From assembly GCF_016863175.1 (NCBI RefSeq), contig NZ_BOOJ01000033.1, forward strand, positions 1 through 64,000: 64,000 nucleotides of DNA, read 5' to 3'. How positions within the stretch are numbered: position 1 is the first letter of the stretch; each line of letters opens with the position of its first letter. The notes beneath the pieces are model-generated. The model was not told the DNA's origin, ran no database searches, and was given only the letters and a program-made list of their open reading frames with translations. This document shows, piece after piece, positions 50,877 to 56,836 of the stretch. This stretch comes from Paraplanobispora siamensis. GTDB taxonomy: Bacteria > Actinomycetota > Actinomycetes > Streptosporangiales > Streptosporangiaceae. Both the position numbers and the translations under genes were made by a program.

Positions 50877-51878
50877 ATGGCCGTTGACGCGAGCACCCAG
50901 CAGTCCGGCGCCGAGCCGTCCGGCGTGGGCGATCCGCGGTCCGACACGGACACCCGCCCGTCCGGCGGGAGCGGCCCACGGTCCGGTGCGGACACCCGCC
51001 GGTCCGGCGTCGCCGTCGAGTCGTCCGACGTCCACGCCCGGCAGATCGCCGGGCTGGACGCCCTGGAGCTGGCCGACCGGCGCAAGAGCGGGCTGGCGTC
51101 CCGGATCTGGTCCGGCCTGTGGCCCGTCGTCTCCGCCCTCGTGCTCGTCCTGCTGATCTGGCAGGGCGTGGTGCTGGCCGGCTGGTGGCCCGAGTACGTC
51201 TTCGCCGGGCCGGTCACGACCCTGACCGAACTGGCCGACCGTCTCGGCGAGGCGGAATTCTACCAGGCGGTGGCCGTCACCATGCGGCGCGCGCTGGTCG
51301 GCTTCGCGCTGGCGATCGCGGTCGGGCTGGTGGTCGGCGCCCTGGTGTCCAGGATCCGCCCGCTGCGCCGGGCGGTCGGCTCGCTGATCACCGGTCTGCA
51401 GACCATGCCGTCGATCGCCTGGTTCCCGCTGGCCATCCTGCTGTTCGGGCTGACCGAGAGCGCCATCACCTTCGTCGTGATCCTGGGTGCGGCGCCCTCC
51501 ATCGCCAACGGGCTCATCGCGGGCGTCGACTACACCCCGCCCATCCTGCTGCGCGCCGGGCACATGCTCGGCCTGCGGCGGCTGAGCCTGTACCGGCACG
51601 TCATCCTGCCCGCCTCCCTGCCGTCGTTCCTGGCCGGGCTCAAGCAGGGCTGGGCGTTCGCCTGGCGGTCGCTGATGGCCGGTGAGCTGCTGGTCATCAT
51701 CGCCAACCAGCCCTCCCTGGGCGAGCAGCTGCACTTCGCCAGGGAACTGGCGGACTCCCCGGGCCTGCTCGCCACGATGATCGTGATCCTGGTCATCGGC
51801 ATCGGGGTGGACCTGCTGTTCGGGGCGGCCGACAACGCGCTGCGCCGCCGGTGGGGTCTGCACCAGGTCACGAACTGA
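50877..51878 (+). CDS. ssuC: ABC transporter permease, SsuC type
   Basis: 333 residues. The first 60 residues are a hydrophilic extension with repeated PSG-DTR units (SGVGDPRSDTDTRPSGGSGPRSG-like), unusual for SsuC. About six membrane segments follow. The EAA loop is RAGHMLGLRRLSLYRHVILPASLPSFLAGLKQGWAFAWRSLMAGEL. GLQTMPSIAWFPLAILLFGLTESAITFVV matches sulfonate permeases. Last transporter gene; Rrf2 regulator follows after 11 bp. Confidence 0.92.
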   Translation: MAVDASTQQSGAEPSGVGDPRSDTDTRPSGGSGPRSGADTRRSGVAVESSDVHARQIAGLDALELADRRKSGLASRIWSGLWPVVSALVLVLLIWQGVVLAGWWPEYVFAGPVTTLTELADRLGEAEFYQAVAVTMRRALVGFALAIAVGLVVGALVSRIRPLRRAVGSLITGLQTMPSIAWFPLAILLFGLTESAITFVVILGAAPSIANGLIAGVDYTPPILLRAGHMLGLRRLSLYRHVILPASLPSFLAGLKQGWAFAWRSLMAGELLVIIANQPSLGEQLHFARELADSPGLLATMIVILVIGIGVDLLFGAADNALRRRWGLHQVTN

Positions 51879-51889
51879 TCGGGGCGGCG

Positions 51890-52297
51890 ATGCGGATCTC
51901 CGCCAGAACGCAGTACGCCCTGCGCGCGGCGGCCGAACTGGCCGCCGCGCAGCCCGGTCCCCTGCCCGCCGAGAAGATCGCCGTGGCCCAGGGCATCCCG
52001 CGCAGATTCCTCGACAGCATCCTGCTCCAGCTCCGGCGCGCCGGGGTGCTGCACAGCCAGCGAGGTCCCGAGGGGGGTTACTGGCTGGCCCGTCCCGCCG
52101 AGGAGATCAGCCTCGCCGAGATCATCGCGGTCGTCGAAGGCGTTCCCGAGGGCGGCGACCACGGCGGGTACCCGGGGGTGGCCAGGCCCCTGGCCGATGT
52201 GTGGAGCGCCCTGCGCGACCACGAGGAGACCATGCTCGCCGAGATCACCCTCGCGCATGTCGCGCGCGGCGCCCTGCCGGGGAGCGCGACGGGCTGA
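51890..52297 (+). CDS. Rrf2 family regulator, CymR-like
   Basis: 135 residues from ATG 51890. MRISARTQYALRAAAELA and IPRRFLDSILLQLRRAGVLHSQRGPEGGYWLARPAEEISLAEIIAVVEG are the Rrf2 winged-helix signature. It contains no Cys at all, so it cannot bind an Fe-S cluster as IscR or NsrR do. Cluster-free Rrf2 proteins such as CymR repress sulfur genes in response to cysteine, and its place in the ssu-like operon supports the same job. It is the best candidate to bind the shared AT-rich motif. Confidence 0.9.
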   Translation: MRISARTQYALRAAAELAAAQPGPLPAEKIAVAQGIPRRFLDSILLQLRRAGVLHSQRGPEGGYWLARPAEEISLAEIIAVVEGVPEGGDHGGYPGVARPLADVWSALRDHEETMLAEITLAHVARGALPGSATG

Positions 52298-52466
52298 GCC
52301 GCCGGAGCCCCGGCCGTGACGGTGCCGGCCGCGCCGTCTGCTCGGCTGTGACCGCGGCCGGTCCGCCGGAACGGGTGGCGGAACCCCGGTGATCCGGGAC
52401 GAAATCGCAGGTCGGGAAGGGTCACGAGGGCTCCGGGGTGGCGCAATCTCCCCGTTATTCTATTTT

Positions 52467-52485
52467 CCCTACTCGTTTACTAGGG
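52467..52485. promoter_or_regulatory. CCCTA-N9-TAGGG dyad before the GntR gene
   Basis: Inverted repeat in an AT-rich patch; the same CCTA-N9-TAGG geometry is seen over the LLM promoter at 28771. Either part of the sulfur-island regulon or the GntR operator. Confidence 0.5.
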
Positions 52486-52527
52486 TTCTTGCTGTCACAA
52501 GGTTCCGGCGGCTTCCGGGAGGCGGGA

Positions 52528-53322
52528 ATGGACGCGGCGACGGACAGGGCGGCGGCCGTACCCGCCATCGCCGAGGCGCGGCGGCGCAGGGCCGACCGGG
52601 CCAGGCAGGTGGCCGACCTGCTGCGCAGGGAGATCCTGCACGGCGGGTTCGGCGCCGGGCGGCTGCCGCTGGAGGCGGCGCTCGCCCGCGAGTTCGGGGC
52701 CTCGCGCAACACCGTGCGCGAGGCGCTGGACCTGCTGCGCGAGGAGGGCATCGTCGAGCGCTGCCCGGGGGTGGGCACCACGGTCGCGGGGGAGAAGTAT
52801 CCGCACGGCCTGCACCGGCTGCTCGGCCTGGCCGAGACGCTCCACGAGCACGGCAGCGTGACCAACGAGGTCCGGACCATGGGCCTCATCGAGCCGCCGG
52901 CCGCGGTCGGGCGGCGGCTCGGGGTGGCGGCCGGGGAGCCGGTCGTCTATCTCGAACGGCTGCGCCGCCTGAACGGCCTGCCGCTCTCGCTCGACCTGAC
53001 CTACCTCGTCCGTGACGTCGGTGAGCCCCTGTTCGAGGCCGACCTCGAACGCAACGACATCTTCGTGCTGCTGGAACAGGTCGCCGGGCAGCCGCTCGGC
53101 ACGGCGGAGCTGACCATGGAGGCCGTCAACGCCGACGCCCACACCGCCGCCGTGCTCGACGCGCCGCGCGGGGCCGCCCTGCTGATGATCGAGCGGCTCA
53201 CCCACCTGTCGGACGGCCGCCCGGTGGACCTGGAGTTCGTCCGGTTCCGGGGGGATCGCCTGGCCATGCGCGGCCACCTGCGCCGTGACGTCGAGGATCC
53301 CGCGGCCCCCGAGGACCCCTGA
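52528..53322 (+). CDS. GntR/HutC family regulator
   Basis: 264 residues from ATG 52528 (GGGAGG upstream). GntR winged helix at 22-90: RQVADLLRREILHGGFGAGRLPLEAALAREFGASRNTVREALDLLREEGIVER. UTRA effector domain at about 105-250: VVYLERLRRLNGLPLSLDLTYL and LLMIERLTHLSDGRPVDLEFVRFRGDRL. Heads the second sulfur module, with the ferredoxin starting 28 bp after it, and likely controls it. Its stop lies in a 10-bp tandem repeat. Confidence 0.92.
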   Translation: MDAATDRAAAVPAIAEARRRRADRARQVADLLRREILHGGFGAGRLPLEAALAREFGASRNTVREALDLLREEGIVERCPGVGTTVAGEKYPHGLHRLLGLAETLHEHGSVTNEVRTMGLIEPPAAVGRRLGVAAGEPVVYLERLRRLNGLPLSLDLTYLVRDVGEPLFEADLERNDIFVLLEQVAGQPLGTAELTMEAVNADAHTAAVLDAPRGAALLMIERLTHLSDGRPVDLEFVRFRGDRLAMRGHLRRDVEDPAAPEDP

Positions 53323-53340
53323 GGACCCCTGAGGACCCCG
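53311..53340 (+). repeat. 10-bp triplet repeat across the GntR stop codon
   Basis: GAGGACCCCT, GAGGACCCCT, GAGGACCCCG. The stop TGA (53320-53322) spans the first junction; the third copy merges into the ribosome site of the ferredoxin. Confidence 0.9.
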
Positions 53341-53350
53341 AGGAGAACAC

Positions 53351-53578
53351 ATGCCCCTGATCACCCAGCGCGTCGAGGTCCCGGTGACCATCGACGAGGC
53401 CCTGTGCATCGACGGCTGCACGCTCTGCGTCGAGGCCTGCCCACTGGACTCCCTGGCCATCAGCGAGGAGACCGGCAAGGCCTACATGCACGTCGACGAG
53501 TGCTGGTACTGCGGCCCGTGCGCCGCCCGCTGCCCCGTGGACGCGGTCACCATCAACATCCCCTACCTGCTGCGATGA
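53351..53578 (+). CDS. 2[4Fe-4S] ferredoxin, AprB-like
   Basis: 75 residues with GAGGAG upstream. First cluster CIDGCTLCVEACP (one residue wider than standard), second CWYCGPCAARCP. N-terminus PLITQRVEVPVTIDEALCIDGC. Similar proteins are found beside AprA-like flavoproteins and sulfonate-type transporters. It is the probable electron partner of the flavoprotein at 56836. Its TGA overlaps an ATG (53575) in frame with the next gene. Confidence 0.9.
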   Translation: MPLITQRVEVPVTIDEALCIDGCTLCVEACPLDSLAISEETGKAYMHVDECWYCGPCAARCPVDAVTINIPYLLR

Positions 53579-53592
53579 AGGATCCTGCGAAG

Positions 53593-55035
53593 ATGAACCC
53601 CCTGCGTGCGGCGGCCGCGGCCGCTCTGCTGCTGGCCGTGGCCGGCTGCTCGGTCGCCGGAGCCGCGGGCGGTGGCGACGGCGGCGACGACACCGGGAAG
53701 ACCCGGGTCGTCATCGGCTACCAGTCCAAGACCATCAACACCGTGACCGCCGGGACGCTGCTGCGCTCGCTCGGCTACCTGGAGAAGCGGCTCGGTGACA
53801 AGTACACCGTCGAGTGGCAGGACCACGACACCGGCGCGCCGATCACCGCCAAGATGGTGGCCGGGAAGATCGACATCGGCTCGATGGGCGACTACCCGCT
53901 GCTGATCAACGCCTCCCGCACCCAGGGCATCGAGGCGGCGCGCACCGAGCTGGTGGCCGTCACCGGCTACAACCTGCGCGGCGCGCTCAACATGGTCGTC
54001 GTCGCCAAGGAGTCCGAGGCCAGGACCCTGGCCGACCTCAAGGGGAAGAAGATCTCCGCCAGCGTCGGCTCCGCCGGGCACGGCACCCTGGTCCAGGCGC
54101 TGGAGAAGGCCGGGATCGACCCGGTGAACGGCGTCGAGACCGTCAACCAGCAGCCGCCGGTCGGCGCCTCCGCGCTGGAGGCCGGCACCGTCCAGGGGTA
54201 CGCCCAGTTCGTCGCCTGGCCCGGCCTGCTGGTCTTCCAGGACAAGGCCCGGCTGCTCTACGACGGCGCCGCCCTGGACGTGCCGACCTTCCACGGCACC
54301 GTGCTGCGCGCCGCGTACGCCAAGGAGCACCCCGAGGTCGTCGACGCGTTCCTCAAGGCGCAGATCGACGCCACCCGCTATCTGCACGAGCACCCGCTGG
54401 AGGCGGCCGAGTCGGTCGCCGAGGAGACCGGCCTCCCGGCCGAGGTCGTCTACCTCTACAACGGCCCCGGCGGCATCTCCACCTTCGACGTCACCCTCAA
54501 GCCGCAGCTCAAGGCCGCCCACGAGCACGACGTGCCCTACCTCAAGCGCATCGGCGACGGCTTCTCCGGGGTGGACCTGTCCCGCTTCGTCAACGACTCC
54601 TACCTGCGCAAGGCGTACGGCGCCGCCTACGACGCCGACACCGCCTCCACCGCCAACCCCGCCGCGATCACCGGCGACGACCCCGTCTGCGGGATCCCGG
54701 TCGAGGACCCCGCCACCGCTTCCGAGCTCTGGCTCGCCGGTGAGAGGACCACCCGCCCCGCGGCGACCCCCGCCTGCCTGCTGCGCGGGGTCGCGAAGGC
54801 GGAGGCGGACGGGACCGCGCAGGTGCGTGCCGCCTACGTGCCCGACGCCGCCACCGGCACCCGCTGGTTCGCCGACCGGGCCTTCTGGGTGGAGGACCCG
54901 AAGGCGGAGGAGAACGCCCGCCTGCTGCCCTTCACCACCGAGGACGGTGCCGAGGCCTACCTCGAGGCGCACTCCGGCGCCAAGGCCGTCTCCTACGACG
55001 ACGCCCTGAAGGCCGCCGCGAAGGGCGACGCGTGA
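53593..55035 (+). CDS. ABC binding lipoprotein fused to a NosL-like domain
   Basis: 480 residues from ATG 53593; ATG 53575 is an alternative. Lipobox LLAVAGC with Cys19. Residues 35-355 are an SsuA/NrtA-type binding domain (VVIGYQSKTINTVTAGTLLRSLGYLEKRLG, AGKIDIGSMGDYPLLIN). Residues 360-480 resemble NosL, the copper-binding lipoprotein: DPVCGIPVEDP with Cys366, then YVPDAATGTRWFADRAFWVEDP and LLPFTTEDGAEAYLEAHSGAKAVSYDDAL. NosL normally has CGM; here CGI. A solute-binding protein with a NosL-like tail is unusual and suggests a metal-linked or thiol ligand. Confidence 0.88.
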   Translation: MNPLRAAAAAALLLAVAGCSVAGAAGGGDGGDDTGKTRVVIGYQSKTINTVTAGTLLRSLGYLEKRLGDKYTVEWQDHDTGAPITAKMVAGKIDIGSMGDYPLLINASRTQGIEAARTELVAVTGYNLRGALNMVVVAKESEARTLADLKGKKISASVGSAGHGTLVQALEKAGIDPVNGVETVNQQPPVGASALEAGTVQGYAQFVAWPGLLVFQDKARLLYDGAALDVPTFHGTVLRAAYAKEHPEVVDAFLKAQIDATRYLHEHPLEAAESVAEETGLPAEVVYLYNGPGGISTFDVTLKPQLKAAHEHDVPYLKRIGDGFSGVDLSRFVNDSYLRKAYGAAYDADTASTANPAAITGDDPVCGIPVEDPATASELWLAGERTTRPAATPACLLRGVAKAEADGTAQVRAAYVPDAATGTRWFADRAFWVEDPKAEENARLLPFTTEDGAEAYLEAHSGAKAVSYDDALKAAAKGDA

Positions 55036-56060
55036 TGGCCGGCCCCCGGACGGCCCCCCACTCCCCGTCGCCCGGCCCCGGCGTGGACCCGGCCACGCCC
55101 TCGGAGAACGCACCCGCCGCGAACCCGGGGACCACGGGCGCGGGCTCGGAGAACGCGGCCGGGAGTACCGGGCCCGCGGCCGACGCGGCCGCGGTCCCCG
55201 TTTCCGGCGGCTCCGGCGATCCGGACGCCTCTCGGAGTACGGCCGGCGGCCCGGGCGCCTCCCGCGCGGCGGCCGGCGGCCGGGCCGCGCTGCGGTGGGG
55301 GATCCGGGCGGCCTCGCTGCTGGCGGCGGCCGGGCTCTGGCAGGTGCTCACCGCCGCCGACGCCCGGCTCTGGCTGCGCTTCGACCGGCTGCCCACGCTC
55401 GGTGAGATCGCCGAGCGGTTCGGCGCGCAGCTGACGACCTCGCTCTACTATCTCGACCTGCTGCAGAGCCTCATCCGCATCCTCACCGGCTTCGGCCTCG
55501 CCGCGGTCGCCGGGATCACCACGGGCATCCTGGTCGCCCGCTCCCGGCGCGCCGGCGACGTGCTGCTGCCGCTGCTGGAGGCGGTCCGGCCGATCCCCGC
55601 CATCGCCCTGGTGCCGATCGCGATCCTGCTCTTCCCCACCGACGAGCAGGGCATCGTCTTCATCACCTTCACCGCGGCATTCTTCCCCGTCACGGTCAGC
55701 ACGCGGCACGCCGTACGCGCCCTGCCGACGATCTGGGAGGAGGCGGTCAGGACCCTCGGCGGGACCCGCCGCCACGTGCTGTGGAACGTCGTGCTGCCCG
55801 GCATCCTGCCGGGCGTGTTCGGCGGGCTGTCGGTCGGCATGGGCGTGGCGTGGATCTGCGTGATCTCCGCGGAGATGATCTCCGGTGAGTTCGGGGTCGG
55901 CTACCGGACCTGGCACGCCTACACGGTCGTCGACTACCCGGGGGTGATCGTCGGCATGATCACGATCGGTGTCCTCGGCTGGCTGACCTCGGCCGCCATC
56001 GAACTGATCGGGCGGCGGGCCACCGGCTGGCTGCCCCGCGCGGAAGGGAGCAGGCGATGA
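55035..56060 (+). CDS. ABC transporter permease, SsuC/NrtB type
   Basis: 341 residues from ATG 55035, sharing one base with the upstream stop; GTG 55032 also possible. The first 85 residues are a Pro/Ala/Gly-rich hydrophilic extension. Then about six membrane segments with the EAA loop EEAVRTLGGTRRHVLWNVVLPGILPGVFGGLSVGMGVAWICVISAEM. LEAVRPIPAIALVPIAILLF is typical of the sulfonate/nitrate family. Works with neighbouring binding protein and ATPase. Confidence 0.9.
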   Translation: MAGPRTAPHSPSPGPGVDPATPSENAPAANPGTTGAGSENAAGSTGPAADAAAVPVSGGSGDPDASRSTAGGPGASRAAAGGRAALRWGIRAASLLAAAGLWQVLTAADARLWLRFDRLPTLGEIAERFGAQLTTSLYYLDLLQSLIRILTGFGLAAVAGITTGILVARSRRAGDVLLPLLEAVRPIPAIALVPIAILLFPTDEQGIVFITFTAAFFPVTVSTRHAVRALPTIWEEAVRTLGGTRRHVLWNVVLPGILPGVFGGLSVGMGVAWICVISAEMISGEFGVGYRTWHAYTVVDYPGVIVGMITIGVLGWLTSAAIELIGRRATGWLPRAEGSRR

Positions 56061-56836
56061 CGTCGGTCGCGGAGAACGCCACCGGACGGGCCCCGGTGGA
56101 CGAAGCCCGCCGAGAGGACGGCGCCGCCGGTGCGGGGCTCGCCTTCCGGCTGGAACGGGCGGGCCTGGGCTACGGCCGGGACGCGGTGCTGCGGGACGTC
56201 GAGCTGGAGGTGGCGCCGGGCGAGGTCCTAGTCGTCGTGGGCGCCTCCGGCTCCGGCAAGTCCACCCTGCTGCGCGCCCTGGCCGGGCTGCTCCCGCCGC
56301 GCGAGGGCCGGATCCTGGCCGGCGGGCGGGAGGTCACCGGCCCCTCGGCGGACCGCGCGATGGTCTTCCAGGACGACGGGCTGCTGCCGTGGCGCTCGGT
56401 CCGGCGCAACGTCGAGCTGCCGCTGCGCATCCGCGGCGTGCCGCGGGGCGAGCGCGGGCGGGCCGCGCAGGAGTGGATCGAGAAGGTCGGCCTGGCCGGG
56501 TTCGCCCGGCACCTGCCCCGCGAGCTGTCGGGCGGCATGCGCCAGCGCGTGCAGCTGGCCCGCGCCCTGGTCGGCGCCCCGCGCGCGGTGCTGATGGACG
56601 AGCCGTTCGGCGCGCTGGACGCCCAGACCCGCGCGGAGATGCAGCGCCTGCTGCTGGAGGTGCTGCGCGAGACCTCCGCGACGGTCGTGTTCGTCACCCA
56701 CGACGTGGAGGAGGCGCTGCTGCTGGCCGACCGCGTCGCGGTGCTGGGCCGCACCGGCGTGCGGGCCGTCCTGGACGTGCCGCCCGGCGACGACGCCCGT
56801 ACGAACCTGCGTGAACGCATCCTGGAGGAGTTGTGA
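56057..56836 (+). CDS. ABC transporter ATPase, SsuB/TauB type
   Basis: 259 residues, 4-bp ATGA overlap with the permease. Walker A GASGSGKST, Q-loop MVFQDDGLLPWRS, signature LSGGMRQRVQLARAL, Walker B AVLMDEPFGALD, H-loop His in VTHDVEEALLLADR; all intact. Energises the importer with the NosL-like binding protein. Overlaps the flavoprotein gene at its end, so all are translated together. Confidence 0.93.
   Translation: MTSVAENATGRAPVDEARREDGAAGAGLAFRLERAGLGYGRDAVLRDVELEVAPGEVLVVVGASGSGKSTLLRALAGLLPPREGRILAGGREVTGPSADRAMVFQDDGLLPWRSVRRNVELPLRIRGVPRGERGRAAQEWIEKVGLAGFARHLPRELSGGMRQRVQLARALVGAPRAVLMDEPFGALDAQTRAEMQRLLLEVLRETSATVVFVTHDVEEALLLADRVAVLGRTGVRAVLDVPPGDDARTNLRERILEEL

Noticed and set aside
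48894-51863. Long minus-strand open frame opposite the ssu-like genes
   Set aside because: Antisense shadow of SsuA-SsuC; low-complexity product, no start signals, real genes on the plus strand have full family motifs.
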